Part shown: in pieces, positions 33,840-43,270 of the stretch | Layout of the letters: each line of letters opens with the position of its first letter | Numbering within the stretch: the first letter of the stretch is position 1 | Assembly: GCF_000717655.1 (NCBI RefSeq) | Contig: NZ_JNZY01000037.1 | Location: forward strand, 3,617 to 67,616 | Direction: 5' to 3' | Source of the DNA: Streptomyces katrae | Lineage (GTDB): Bacteria > Actinomycetota > Actinomycetes > Streptomycetales > Streptomycetaceae | DNA: 64,000 nt | The notes under the pieces: model-generated | The model's database searches: none | Told to the model about the DNA's origin: nothing | Seen by the model: the letters and a program-made list of their open reading frames with translations, nothing else | Made by a program: the position numbers and the translations under genes

Positions 33840-35759
33840 CTACCGGAGCGGCGGAGTGGGCAGAGGGTGACCTTGCCGGGCGCGCAGCGTCATGACTGCC
33901 AGGGCGTCCGTCCAGCCGAGCGGCGCGACGGATGAGGGGTTTCCCGCGCCGTTGACCGTCTCGGGGAACTCGCCGAGCCCGTTGCGCTTGGCGAGGACCC
34001 AGTTCAGCACCGCGTCAGCCCGGTTCGTGTCTCCCAGCTGCGCCCAGGCCAGCGCGAAGAAGCCGGTGCTGGGGGTCCAGGCGTACGAACCCCAGGGCGC
34101 GTCGGGGTCATTGCCCGGGAGCAGGCCGCCGTTCGGCAGAAGCAGGGCGCGGTAGGTGGAGACCAGGGCGGCGGGCAGATCGGCCGGGGCCTCGTTGAAG
34201 GGCGGCGCCATGAACGCTGCCGCGCTGTCCCTGCCGTGGTTGCCGTCGATGGTGCGCGGGTAGCCCAGCGGCGCGAAGTACCGGGCGATCGCGGTCGAGA
34301 GCTTCCCTGCCGCGGCGGTCCACCTCGCCCGGTCGGCGTCCTGCCCGAGGAATCCGGCGAGGTCGGCGGCTGCGTTGAGACCGGCGAGGAGCGGCGCCGC
34401 GGTACCGATGTTGGTGGTGCCGGTCGGCAGTTCCCAGTAGTCGGGGGAGGCCGGCGGGAGCCCGTTGGAGCCGAGGGAGGCAGCGGACCGGTCCGCTGCC
34501 TTGCGTACCATCGGGTAGAGGGCGTTCAGCCGCGCGTTCCGGTCGGCAGCGGGCGCTGCCTGGTACCACTGCCAGGTGGCCCAGGGCACCCAGCCGTTGG
34601 CGTCGAGCTGCCAGGGGCGCGCGTCCGGCGGGCCGCTGCCGTCCAGTTTCGTCCGGGCCTCCCAGGTCCCGTCGGCCCGTTGCGTGCGGGCGTCGTACTG
34701 GAGGATGCGGTACGCCTCTTCGTCGTGGCCGGCGGCCGCGAAGGCCGTCGCCACGAACGCACCGTCCCGGGGCCAGGAGTACTCCCAGGGCGGGGACCAC
34801 GCTGCTGCCGAGGCCCCGTTGGGCTGGAGGAGGGCGCGCATCGACAGCAGCGCACGTCGTGCGGCCGCCCGTTGGGTGTCCGTGGTGCCGGGGACCGTGC
34901 CCGCGGCCAGCCAGCGCTCGCTCTCGGCGATCTGGGAGAGTGCTCCCGGGTCGTTCGCGGGGACCACGACGGAGGTCCGTGCCCCGGCGGGCAGGTACCG
35001 CCAGCGGCCGGACGGCAGGCGCAGCACGTTGCTGTCGCCCACATAGGACGCTCCGACGGCGAAGGCGGGCAGCACGGCCTCGGTGGAGCTGAGGTTGCCC
35101 AGCAGACCCGAGGTCCGGGCCGCGAGTGCCGTGGTGGGGACGTAGCACTGCTCCGTCTCGCCGCACCGCTCGCTGCCGGTGGGCTGGACGTAGAACGCGA
35201 GCCGGGAGGCGTAGGCGTGCCAGCCGCCCCAGTACGTCTTGTCGTAGTTCCAGCTGGTGAGGGAGCCCGGCACGGAGGAAACGGTTCCGTACCAGGCGAT
35301 CGGCTTGTTCTCCGTCGTGGTCGCCTGGAGGTGGAGGTAGTAGGTGGCGCCCGGGGTGACGGCGGCATCCACGGGGAACTCCAGCCACCCCGCGCCGGCT
35401 CCTCCCAGGGAGGCCAGGTTGATGGTCCTGCTCGCGATGGAGGAGGCGCCGTCCGCCTTGTTCCTGCGGATCTGCGCTGTGATCTGACCGGTGGCGGCGC
35501 CGCTGGCCACGTACGCACTCACCCGGGTGACGCGGCTGTTCCCGGTGGTGAAGGCCTGGGCTGCCGCGTTGTTCGTCGCCTTGACGCTGAACAACGCCGT
35601 GCCGTGCAGCGACTGCCCGTCGTACGACGCGGCCGCGACGGCCGCGGGCGCCGCTCCCCCCAAAACTGCCACGGCCATCACGGGCGCCAGCATCCCAGCC
35701 ACCGGAATGATCAATGCTATGCCCTTCCGAAGACGTGAGGCACGGAAGAGCCGCACCAT
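33840..35759 (-). CDS. Secreted glycoside hydrolase, GH15-like (alpha/alpha)6 barrel
   Basis: A 639-residue exported enzyme. The signal peptide covers residues about 1-43 (GIALIIPVAGMLAPVMAVAVL ... AVAA). A beta-rich N-terminal domain (about 45-200: 'SLHGTALFSVKATNNAAAQAF', 'YYLHLQATTTENKPIAWYG') may bind carbohydrate. The C-terminal catalytic part shows 'WEYSWPRDGAFVATAFAAAGH' (part), 'WQLDANGWVPWATWQWY' and 'WELPTG', the glucoamylase/GH15 pattern with the WPRD element. It likely releases glucose from an alpha-glucan or glucoside. It is a single gene. Confidence 0.8.
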   Translation of the reverse strand: MVRLFRASRLRKGIALIIPVAGMLAPVMAVAVLGGAAPAAVAAASYDGQSLHGTALFSVKATNNAAAQAFTTGNSRVTRVSAYVASGAATGQITAQIRRNKADGASSIASRTINLASLGGAGAGWLEFPVDAAVTPGATYYLHLQATTTENKPIAWYGTVSSVPGSLTSWNYDKTYWGGWHAYASRLAFYVQPTGSERCGETEQCYVPTTALAARTSGLLGNLSSTEAVLPAFAVGASYVGDSNVLRLPSGRWRYLPAGARTSVVVPANDPGALSQIAESERWLAAGTVPGTTDTQRAAARRALLSMRALLQPNGASAAAWSPPWEYSWPRDGAFVATAFAAAGHDEEAYRILQYDARTQRADGTWEARTKLDGSGPPDARPWQLDANGWVPWATWQWYQAAPAADRNARLNALYPMVRKAADRSAASLGSNGLPPASPDYWELPTGTTNIGTAAPLLAGLNAAADLAGFLGQDADRARWTAAAGKLSTAIARYFAPLGYPRTIDGNHGRDSAAAFMAPPFNEAPADLPAALVSTYRALLLPNGGLLPGNDPDAPWGSYAWTPSTGFFALAWAQLGDTNRADAVLNWVLAKRNGLGEFPETVNGAGNPSSVAPLGWTDALAVMTLRARQGHPLPTPPLR

Positions 35760-35853
35760 GGGCCCAGCATGTCATTGCGCGACCGCCACGACGGTGAGCG
35801 CTCGGCGCTCCCACTCGGATAGCTCAATCATCCAGCCGTGCGAGCCTCCCGGG

Positions 35854-37254
35854 CTACCAGAGCCAGCGCAGCTCGGGCTGATAGGGGAAACACGACTGCA
35901 AGGTGAGGCGGGGGGCGAGTTCCGCCAGGTCGTCCTGGTGGAGGCAGCGCTCGCCCGACCCGATCCTGCCGTCGGCGTCGCGCCACCAGGTTTGGCCGCT
36001 CGAGCCGTTGCAGGACGCCACGCCCAGAGCGGCGGTCAGGCAGCCGTCGGACGCGGCGGCCTTGATGCTGCCGTCGACGAAGGTCCACTGCTGGGCGGGG
36101 CTGCCGTCACAGTCCTCCGTCGTCACGGCGGCCGTGGGCCGCCCGACGCCGAGCGTCAGGCACCGCTCGACGGCTGCCCGTTCTGCGGTACGGCCGATGA
36201 CCGACATGACCTCCCCGGGACCGGGCTGCCGGTGCACCCTGCGGTGCTCCCTTTCCATCCACTGCTGATGGCTCCGGCTCAGTGTGGTGCGGGACGGGCA
36301 GGGCAGTGTGATGCATCCCGCGTACGCGGCGTAGGCCTCGTACGCGGCCTTCTTGTCGCGTCGCTGCCGCGGTGTCAGGTTCGGTGGCAACAGCGGCAGA
36401 CCGTAGCCGACGTACGGCGTGACGGCAGGACGGCCGGGGGATCGGAAGGCAGCCCTCCGAAACAGCCGTCCGGTGATCTCGTGATCGCTGTGATCGGCCG
36501 GATTCGGTGGCCCGACCCCGAACGTAGCGCTGTCGTAGTCCAGCGTCAGAACGTGCTCCGCCTTGCGGAGGGTGAGCACCCCGGACAGGACGGAGGCCAG
36601 CTCAGCCTCCGTATAGGGCCTGGCCCCGTCCACCGGTCTCATGGCGGCGGACTGCCCCCGGAACAGCTTCAGCAGGCTCTGCCGCCCGTACCGCGGACTG
36701 CCGACACCCCTCGGGAAGCCATCGGGCAGTCGCAGGAAGACCAGCCGTACGTCGGGGCGGCCGGCCAGGACGTAGGACACCAGGTCGCGCCCACGCACCG
36801 TGAGGTCTGCCCGGAACCAGTGGTCCGCGGCGCCCGCCATCCGTGCGTACGCCGCCCGCAGACCCCGCTCCCGACGGCGTACGTAGGAGTCGCCGCCGGT
36901 GAACGGGCGCCCGGCGTCCCCGGCCGTCAGATAGACGGTGCCGACGAAGCACCGGGCGCGTATGAGCCTTTGAACCTCGGGGCTGATGAAGAGGAGGTCG
37001 TCGTCCTGGTGTGCCACGCCCGCCAGCGTGGGCCGACACCCCGCGTCCGGCTCCACGCCCCGGCGGACACCGGCGCTCGCCACGCCGTGCGCATGCCCGT
37101 TCCCGACCGGCAGGGTCGAAGTGATCGCACCGAGGGCCAGCCCCAGAGCGAGCAGACGCGCCCGCGAGCGATACCGCCGGACCCCTCGCGGTGCCGAGCA
37201 GGGGGAGCGCCCCGGCTCCGTGCACCTCCTGCCGTCGTGCGGCTCAGACCTCAC
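35854..37254 (-). CDS. Secreted PIG-L-type deacetylase fused to ricin-type lectin domain
   Basis: A 466-residue protein. The N-terminal signal or anchor (ARLLALGLALGAITSTLPVG) is near residues 33-52. The PIG-L/LmbE deacetylase core has 'AGVAHQDDDLLFISPE' in place of the usual AHPDDE and 'NPADHSDHEITGRLF' with the metal-binding His pair. The C-terminal 130 residues are a ricin-type domain ('RCLTLGVGRPTAAVTTEDCDGSPAQQWTF' part, 'GCLTAALGVASCNGSSGQTWW' part). It probably removes N-acetyl groups from an extracellular sugar. The GTG at 37254 was chosen because upstream codons are Arg-rich junk; the signal then starts about 30 residues in, which is long. Confidence 0.78.
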   Translation of the reverse strand: MRSEPHDGRRCTEPGRSPCSAPRGVRRYRSRARLLALGLALGAITSTLPVGNGHAHGVASAGVRRGVEPDAGCRPTLAGVAHQDDDLLFISPEVQRLIRARCFVGTVYLTAGDAGRPFTGGDSYVRRRERGLRAAYARMAGAADHWFRADLTVRGRDLVSYVLAGRPDVRLVFLRLPDGFPRGVGSPRYGRQSLLKLFRGQSAAMRPVDGARPYTEAELASVLSGVLTLRKAEHVLTLDYDSATFGVGPPNPADHSDHEITGRLFRRAAFRSPGRPAVTPYVGYGLPLLPPNLTPRQRRDKKAAYEAYAAYAGCITLPCPSRTTLSRSHQQWMEREHRRVHRQPGPGEVMSVIGRTAERAAVERCLTLGVGRPTAAVTTEDCDGSPAQQWTFVDGSIKAAASDGCLTAALGVASCNGSSGQTWWRDADGRIGSGERCLHQDDLAELAPRLTLQSCFPYQPELRWLW

Positions 37255-37760
37255 CTCGGATCCCTTCGGCTGACGCGTGGCACGCCGTGCCGCGAGCGGC
37301 ACCTCGCGTGTCGGCCGCCTGCGCCCGATCCTACGAATGAACGTGCGATGGCTGCGACACGATTGGGCCGACCGGTGGACGAGGCGGGACACGGCCCATG
37401 CCCTCCCGCGTCACTCTTCGACCAAGAGCGACGTCGACGTGTGACAGTGACTCCGCGATCGACGTCACCTCCGCCCCGCCTTTCGTCCGGGCCGTGAGGC
37501 CGACACCCCGCGCCGAAGCTCGGGACCAGCGCCCTCCCGGCCCCTTACCCCGGTCACGCCGGAAGCACGACGTCGGCTGCTTCGAGCGCCATGACCGGTG
37601 TCGTCCTGTCCTGCGCAAAAATGACCGGTCCGTGAAACCGGGTGTCAGCTGGTATCAGCCACCGATTGGATGGGGGACGTGGCACCGGACGGCAGGTGTC
37701 CTCGAGGGGTGACGGAGTCGTCGGCGCGTAGCAGGGGTGGTTCAAGTGGGGGTGTTCCAG
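37255..37760. other. Intergenic stretch between divergent genes
   Basis: No gene seen in about 500 bases. It must hold the promoters of the deacetylase-lectin gene (left) and the Ser/Thr kinase gene (right). No clear operator was found by eye. Confidence 0.5.
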
Positions 37761-39980
37761 ATGCTGGAGGCGGGGGATCCGCAGCAGGTGGGGCCTTACA
37801 GGATCGTGGCGCGGCTGGGCTCGGGGGGTATGGGGCGGGTGTACCTGGGCCGGTCACGGGGTGGGCGTGCGGTCGCGGTGAAGGTGGTGCGCCAAGAGCT
37901 CGCGGACGATCGGGAATTCCAACGGCGGTTCGCCAGGGAGGTGGCAGCGGCCCGCCGGGTGAATGGTGTCTTCACCGCGGGCGTGGTCGATGCCGACCCG
38001 GACGGGTCTCCGGCGTGGCTGGCGACGGTGTACGTGCCGGGGGTGTCGCTGGGCGATGCAGTGGCCGGTCACGGGCCTTGGCCGGAGGCCTCGGTGCTGG
38101 CCCTGGGAGCCGGGCTCGCTGAGGCGCTGGAAGCGATCCACGCCGCCGGAGTGGTCCACCGGGACTTGAAGCCCTCGAACATCCTGTTGGCGGTGGACGG
38201 GCCGCGGGTGATCGATTTTGGCATCTCGGTGGCCGGTGAAGCCAGTGCATTGACCCAGACCGGAATGCTGGTAGGCACGCCGGGATTCATGTCTCCCGAG
38301 CAGCTGACCGGCAAGCACGTGGGACCGGCCAGCGACGTCTTCTCCCTGGGAGCGGTTCTGGCCTTCGCCGCTGGTGGGGCCGCTCCGTTCGGAACCGGCT
38401 CGGCGCACGCCCTGAACTTCCGCGTCGTCTATGAGGAGCCCGACCTACAGGCTCTTGCGCCCGCGCTACGGGACGTTGTGGAACAGTGTCTCTCCAAGAA
38501 GGCCGTCCAACGGCCCACCGTAATGGAACTGCTGGACCACCTGGCCAGCGCCGTCGGTGACGGCAGCGCGGTCACCGCGGTACTCACCGAGACCAGCTGG
38601 ATGCCCGCTCCGGTCGCCACGAAGGTGCGCTCACGCAACGCCGCCGGGCCTCCGACGCCACCACACACTGCGTGGACCGAACTCGCGCAACTTCCTGCAC
38701 CCCCCAGGACTGGACAGCCTCCCTCCACGGAACAGCCGCAAACAGGGCCAGCCGCCGCAGGCCCGGGGCCGCGCCAAACAGCACATCCGCCCAAGCAGAA
38801 GCAGCCCCACCGCACTCTCCTCCCCACCCGCCGCAACCAGGGTGAGGGTGGAGCTGGCCCCGGCCCTGCAGGGATTCCCCCACAGGCAACCGGATCCCAG
38901 CCGGGGGCAGATCCGGCGGTACTCCCCACGAGGATCACTCGCCGCCGTGCCCTGCTCGGTCTGGCTGGCGCCACGGTCGCCGGAGCCGGCGGTCTGGCCA
39001 CCTGGAGGATTCTCGACAGCCGAGCCCCCGAGCGCCGGCGGTGGAAGTACCCGGCCGACCTCTTCCTCTCGTCACCAACGGTGGCGGAGGGGGTGGTCTA
39101 CGTCGGCGGCGGTTTCGAATGTGCGTTGTACGCGGTCGACGCGACCACCGGGAAACAACGCTGGACGTTCCCTGCCCGAAGTCTCGTCTCCTCCTCGCCG
39201 GAGGTTGCCCTCGGTGTGGTCTACGTCGGCAGTGCAGACCGCAACCTGTACGCGGTGAACGCCAGCGATGGCGAACAGCGGTGGAAGTTCCCCACCGGCG
39301 GTGCCGTGGAATCATCGCCGGCGGTGGCCGACGGCGTGGTGTACGTCGGCAGTGAGGACGGCTACCTGTACGCGGTGAACGCGGTCACCGGCGAGCAACA
39401 GTGGAAGTTCCCCACTGGTGAATGGGTGCACTCGTCGCCGACGGTGGCCGGGGGCGTGGTGTACTTCGGCAGCTGGAACCACAAGGTGTACGCCCTGGAC
39501 GCCGTCACTGGCGAACAACGATGGAAGTTCGCCACCGAGAGCCTCGTGTCCTCGTCGCCGGCAGTGGCCGACGGGGTGGTCTACGTCGGCAGTGAGGACG
39601 GAAACCTGTACGCGGTGAACGTCAGTGATGGCAAACAGCGGTGGAAGTTCCCCACCGGTGACGGCGTGTCCACGTCACCGGCCGTGGCCGACGGCGTGGT
39701 CTATGTCGGCAGTAACCGCAACGTGTATGCCGTGGCGGCCGATACCGGCGAGGAGCAGTGGAAATTTCCAGTGGGTGGTCATGTGCCCTCCGTGCCTGCG
39801 GTGGTCAAAGAGGTCGTCTACTTCGGCGCCGAGGACGGCAAGGTGTATGCGGTGGATACCTCTACCGGCGAGGAACGGTGGCGATACCCTGCCGGTAGCA
39901 AGGTGAATTCGTCTCCGGCCGTGATCAACGGCGTACTCTACGTCGGCTGTGATGACGGCCTGCACGCAGTATCGGTCTGA
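37761..39980 (+). CDS. Serine/threonine protein kinase with extracellular PQQ propeller
   Basis: About 739 residues. The kinase domain covers residues 10-275: 'LGSGGMGRVYLG', K41 in AVAVKV, HRDLKPSN (133-140), DFG (152-154) and 'GTPGFMSPEQ' are all intact. A Pro/Gln/Thr-rich linker follows. The single membrane segment is preceded by Arg-Arg-Arg (ITRRRALLGLAGATVAGAGG). The C-terminal 320 residues carry eight or so PQQ repeats of the type 'SSPAVADGVVYVGSEDGNLYAVN...GEQRWKFPTG'. The propeller outside probably senses a ligand and controls the kinase inside. The start is the ATG at 37761; GTG codons at 37737 and 37746 are alternatives. Confidence 0.88.
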   Translation: MLEAGDPQQVGPYRIVARLGSGGMGRVYLGRSRGGRAVAVKVVRQELADDREFQRRFAREVAAARRVNGVFTAGVVDADPDGSPAWLATVYVPGVSLGDAVAGHGPWPEASVLALGAGLAEALEAIHAAGVVHRDLKPSNILLAVDGPRVIDFGISVAGEASALTQTGMLVGTPGFMSPEQLTGKHVGPASDVFSLGAVLAFAAGGAAPFGTGSAHALNFRVVYEEPDLQALAPALRDVVEQCLSKKAVQRPTVMELLDHLASAVGDGSAVTAVLTETSWMPAPVATKVRSRNAAGPPTPPHTAWTELAQLPAPPRTGQPPSTEQPQTGPAAAGPGPRQTAHPPKQKQPHRTLLPTRRNQGEGGAGPGPAGIPPQATGSQPGADPAVLPTRITRRRALLGLAGATVAGAGGLATWRILDSRAPERRRWKYPADLFLSSPTVAEGVVYVGGGFECALYAVDATTGKQRWTFPARSLVSSSPEVALGVVYVGSADRNLYAVNASDGEQRWKFPTGGAVESSPAVADGVVYVGSEDGYLYAVNAVTGEQQWKFPTGEWVHSSPTVAGGVVYFGSWNHKVYALDAVTGEQRWKFATESLVSSSPAVADGVVYVGSEDGNLYAVNVSDGKQRWKFPTGDGVSTSPAVADGVVYVGSNRNVYAVAADTGEEQWKFPVGGHVPSVPAVVKEVVYFGAEDGKVYAVDTSTGEERWRYPAGSKVNSSPAVINGVLYVGCDDGLHAVSV

Positions 39981-40325
39981 GCTCGACCATGTCGGGCGAC
40001 GACTCCGAAGCGGCGGCCCGCGCCGGTCGCCCGGGCACCTCAAGCCCCGGCTGGAAACGCCCGGTTGCACGGGTCCTGGCGAGGACGGGTGAGCGGAGGA
40101 CGCTCGGTCCTCCGGACGTTCACGCGCGTGGAAGCCCGGCCGTGGGCGCGGGATCAGGCGGTCCGGGCGCTGCCGCGTCGGCGCGCCGACGGGACCGGCC
40201 GCAGGGGTCAGGGCAGTCTCAGGGGCCGTCGATGAGCCGCTGGAGGCCGGGGGCGTAGAGGTCCGCCAGGCGTTGGCGATTGTGCACCCCCTGGTTCGCC
40301 GCCTTCGGGGTCTGGTTGTCCGGCC
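39981..40325. other. Intergenic stretch with hairpin and a coding scrap
   Basis: No intact gene. A 7-bp-stem hairpin is at 40095-40113. On the minus strand 40345-40219 one frame reads 'DHWPDNQTPKAANQGVHNRQ' and 'RLADLYAPGLQRLIDGP' then TGA, which looks like the C-terminus of a real protein whose other part is missing, cut where the chitinase promoter begins. Confidence 0.4.
40095..40113. terminator. Hairpin downstream of the kinase gene
   Basis: GGAGGAC and GTCCTCC flank GCTCG, 115 bases after the kinase stop. It may end the kinase transcript. Confidence 0.4.
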
Positions 40326-40341
40326 AATGGTCCAGACCTAT
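40326..40341 (+). promoter_or_regulatory. DasR operator (dre site) upstream of chitinase
   Basis: AATGGTCCAGACCTAT matches the Streptomyces dre consensus ACTGGTCTAGACCACT at its core (TGGTCcAGACCt). It abuts the -35 box of the chitinase promoter. DasR bound there represses chitinase genes and is released by aminosugar phosphates. Confidence 0.82.
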
Positions 40342-40369
40342 TGACGGGGCTTGTCGGCGCTCCTACGAT
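40341..40369 (+). promoter_or_regulatory. Chitinase promoter (-35 TTGACG, -10 TACGAT)
   Basis: TTGACG (40341-40346), exactly 17 bases, then TACGAT (40364-40369). It overlaps the DasR site by one base and lies about 100 bases before the chitinase ATG. Confidence 0.75.
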
Positions 40370-40470
40370 CCGGTCCGGCACGGCCCCACATGTCCCCACC
40401 TCACCCAGGCCGGGCGTCACGCCCCCACGCGTCGTCATGCCCATGTCGCCCGGCGGGAAGGGAGCCCAGC

Positions 40471-42135
40471 ATGTTCCGTCGAAGGTCGTGTACTCCACGT
40501 CCATCGGACGATCTCCCCCGCCGTCCCGACCCCGACGGGGCCGTCCTGAGGCGCGTGCTCGCCGCGGTCAGCGCCACTGCCGTCATCGCTACCGGCCTTG
40601 CTGCGGCCGGCTCCATCACGGCCGGGGCCGCCACCACCAACCTGGTGGCCAACTCCGGCTTCGAGAACGGGCTGACCGACTGGACGTGCCCTGGCGGTGC
40701 CGCCGCGGCCGTCGGTGGTCCGGTCCGCTCCGGCACCTCCGCGCTCAAGGCGGCACCGACCGGTCAGGACGCCGCCCAGTGCACCCAGACCATCAGCGTG
40801 CAGCCCAACTCCTCGTACGACCTGAGCGCCTACGTCCAAGGCAGCTACGTCTACCTGGGCGTCACCGGAACCGGCATCACCGGCGCCCCGTCCACGTGGA
40901 CGCCGAACAGCCCGGCGTACAGCCGGCTCGGCGTCGCCTTCACCACCGGGCCGAACACCACCTCCGTGACCGTCTACCTGCACGGCTGGTACGGGCAGCC
41001 CGCGTACTACGCGGACGACGTGTCGCTCAGCGGCCCCGGCGGCACCGACCCCACGCCGACCGCCACGCCGCCGACCACCGTCCCACCGACCAGCGCCCCG
41101 CCCACCACCACCCCATCGACCACCACCCCATCGACCACCGCTCCACCGACCAGCGCCCCGCCCACCACCCCGCCGGGTGACACCTGCCCCACCAAGCCCA
41201 GGCCGTCAGGAAAAGTCCTCCAGGGCTACTGGGAGAACTGGGACGGCGCCTCCAACGACGTCCACCCCGGCATGGGATGGACCCCCATCACGGACAGCCG
41301 GATCGCCGCGCACGGGTACAACGTCATCAACGCCGCCTTCCCGGTGATCCTCTCGGACGGCACCGTCCTGTGGCAGGACGGTATGGACGCCGGAGTCAAG
41401 GTTTCGACGCCGGCCGAGATGTGCCAGGCCAAGGCGGCCGGGGCGACCCTGCTGATGTCGATCGGCGGTGCCACCGCAGGGATCGACCTGAGCTCCAGTA
41501 CCGTCGCCGACAAGTTCGTGGCGACCGTCGTCCCGATCCTCAAGAAGTACAACTTCGACGGCATAGACATCGACATCGAGACCGGCCTGTCCGGAAGCGG
41601 CGACATCAACACGTTGTCCGCTTCCCAGTCCCACCTGATCCGCATCATCGACGGCGTCCTCGCGCAGATGCCGGCCGGCTTCGGCCTCACCATGGCTCCC
41701 GAAACCGCGTACGTCACCGGTGGAAGCGTCACCTACGGATCGATCTGGGGCGCCTACCTGCCGGTCATCAAGAAGTACGCCGACAACGGCCGCCTGTGGT
41801 GGCTGAACATGCAGTACTACAACGGCAGCATGTACGGCTGCTCCGGCGACTCCTACCAAGCCGGCACCGTCCAGGGCTTCACCGCACAGACCACCTGTCT
41901 GAACAACGGCCTGACCATCCAGGGCACCACCATCAAGGTGCCCTACGACAAGCAGGTGCCCGGCCTGCCCGCCCAGCCCGGGGCGGGCGGCGGCCACATG
42001 GCGCCGAGCCTCGTCAGCCAGTCGTGGAACGCCTACGGCGGCTCGCTGAAGGGGCTCATGACCTGGTCGCTCAACTGGGACGGCTCAAAGGGCTGGACCT
42101 TCGGCGACAACGTCAAGATCCTGCAGGGTCGTTGA
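40471..42135 (+). CDS. Secreted chitinase, GH18 with N-terminal carbohydrate-binding module
   Basis: A 554-residue exported enzyme. Signal peptide to about residue 54. A carbohydrate-binding module of the CBM4/9/16 look (NLVANSGFENGLTDWTC, residues 57-190) is followed by a Pro/Thr linker with repeated 'TTTPSTT' units (192-236) and a GH18 catalytic domain with SxGG (SIGG 330-333) and the acid motif DGIDIDIE ending at E370. It cuts chitin by retaining hydrolysis. The start ATG follows GGGAAGGGAG. The DasR site and promoter upstream mean it is induced with the aminosugar regulon. It is a single gene. Confidence 0.93.
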   Translation: MFRRRSCTPRPSDDLPRRPDPDGAVLRRVLAAVSATAVIATGLAAAGSITAGAATTNLVANSGFENGLTDWTCPGGAAAAVGGPVRSGTSALKAAPTGQDAAQCTQTISVQPNSSYDLSAYVQGSYVYLGVTGTGITGAPSTWTPNSPAYSRLGVAFTTGPNTTSVTVYLHGWYGQPAYYADDVSLSGPGGTDPTPTATPPTTVPPTSAPPTTTPSTTTPSTTAPPTSAPPTTPPGDTCPTKPRPSGKVLQGYWENWDGASNDVHPGMGWTPITDSRIAAHGYNVINAAFPVILSDGTVLWQDGMDAGVKVSTPAEMCQAKAAGATLLMSIGGATAGIDLSSSTVADKFVATVVPILKKYNFDGIDIDIETGLSGSGDINTLSASQSHLIRIIDGVLAQMPAGFGLTMAPETAYVTGGSVTYGSIWGAYLPVIKKYADNGRLWWLNMQYYNGSMYGCSGDSYQAGTVQGFTAQTTCLNNGLTIQGTTIKVPYDKQVPGLPAQPGAGGGHMAPSLVSQSWNAYGGSLKGLMTWSLNWDGSKGWTFGDNVKILQGR

Positions 42136-42298
42136 TGTCGGCCTGATCGGGGTGGACGTCGAGGGAATCGGCCCGGCTGCAAGACCGACGGGGCCGTTCG
42201 CGTAGCCGTGGACCGTCTCGGTGACCTCGGGCTCCCGGGGTGAGCGGCGCTCTGCGGCCGGGTCGTGTCCAACGGACTTTCCGTTCGTGAGGAGGCCG

Positions 42299-42960
42299 AT
42301 GTCGCGCCCCAACCGGCCCCCCGACGTAGGCGCCCCGACCGCCGCGGGCACTCCCGCGACCCCGCAAGCACTACGTCGTCGTCGCCATGGGCTGCGCCGG
42401 TGGCCTGGTGATGCTCGACCAGACCGTCGTCGCGCTCGCTCGCTGCGGGACACCGGCCTCTGCCTGCTCCCGCTGGTCACCGCCCTCGCGGTGGGCACCT
42501 TCCTGTCCGGATACCTGCTGGACCGCTTCCGGTCGGTCCGGGTGCCCGCCGTGCTCGGCCTGGCGCTGGCCGCACTGGGGGCCGTGGCCTGGACTTCGCG
42601 CTGCCCGGCCTCGAGTACGCCTGGCAGGTGCCCGGGATGGTCCTGGCGGGGCTCGGGATGGGTCTGCCTGTTCCGGCACTGAGCGCCGCGATGATGGGCA
42701 GCGTCCCCGCCGTGAAGCGGACCGACGCGTCCGTCGTACGGCAGACGTTCCGGCAGCTCGGCGGGTCGATCGGACTGGCCGGCGCGGGTGCCGTCGTCCT
42801 GGGCGTCAACGCCAACGCCTCGGACGAGGCGGGCATCGTCACCGCCTCGGCCGCACTCGCCGCCTTCGTGATGGCCAGCTGCTTCCTCGGGATCGCCCTG
42901 CTCGTAGCGGTCGTGAAGCTGCCCCGGGCGCGCACCCGAGGGGGACGAGCCGGCACCGCC
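42299..42960 (+). pseudogene. DHA2-type MFS drug exporter, deleted and frameshifted
   Basis: The start reads 'KHYVVVAMGCAGGLVMLDQTVVALA', the first helix of an EmrB/QacA-like exporter. It then jumps frame near 42435 to 'LLPLVTALAVGTFLSGYLLDR' (a later helix) and again near 42600 to 'YAWQVPGMVLAGLGMGLPVPALSAAMM' (part) and 'ASVVRQTFRQLGGSIGLAGAG'. Most of the middle of the protein is missing. It is clearly a relic. Confidence 0.8.
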
Positions 42961-43270
42961 CCTCACACCCGCGGCCCCCGAACACATCGCCATGACGGTC
43001 ATCCGCAGCGCCTCCGCACCCCGGGTGCCTGCCTCCTCCCGCATGCTTCGACGTCGATGCCGAAGTGGGCGGGGGCATGCCGATGCATGGGAAAGCCGAG
43101 CCGCCGCGCCGGGAATAGCCGGTCCAGCAGGCATCGTTGCATCGACCGGGGGTCTGGCGCTGCAGGGGTGGGAACAATGTCATCCGCCCCGGCAGGATCC
43201 GGCCTCCCGGGATCGCGGAACGCCCGCCGCGCACTCGGACCCACACATTTCTCTGCAGGAGGACTCCTTC

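Noticed and set aside
35491..37497. 668-codon plus-strand frame opposite the deacetylase-lectin gene
   Set aside because: Composition and lack of motifs mark it as an antisense shadow.
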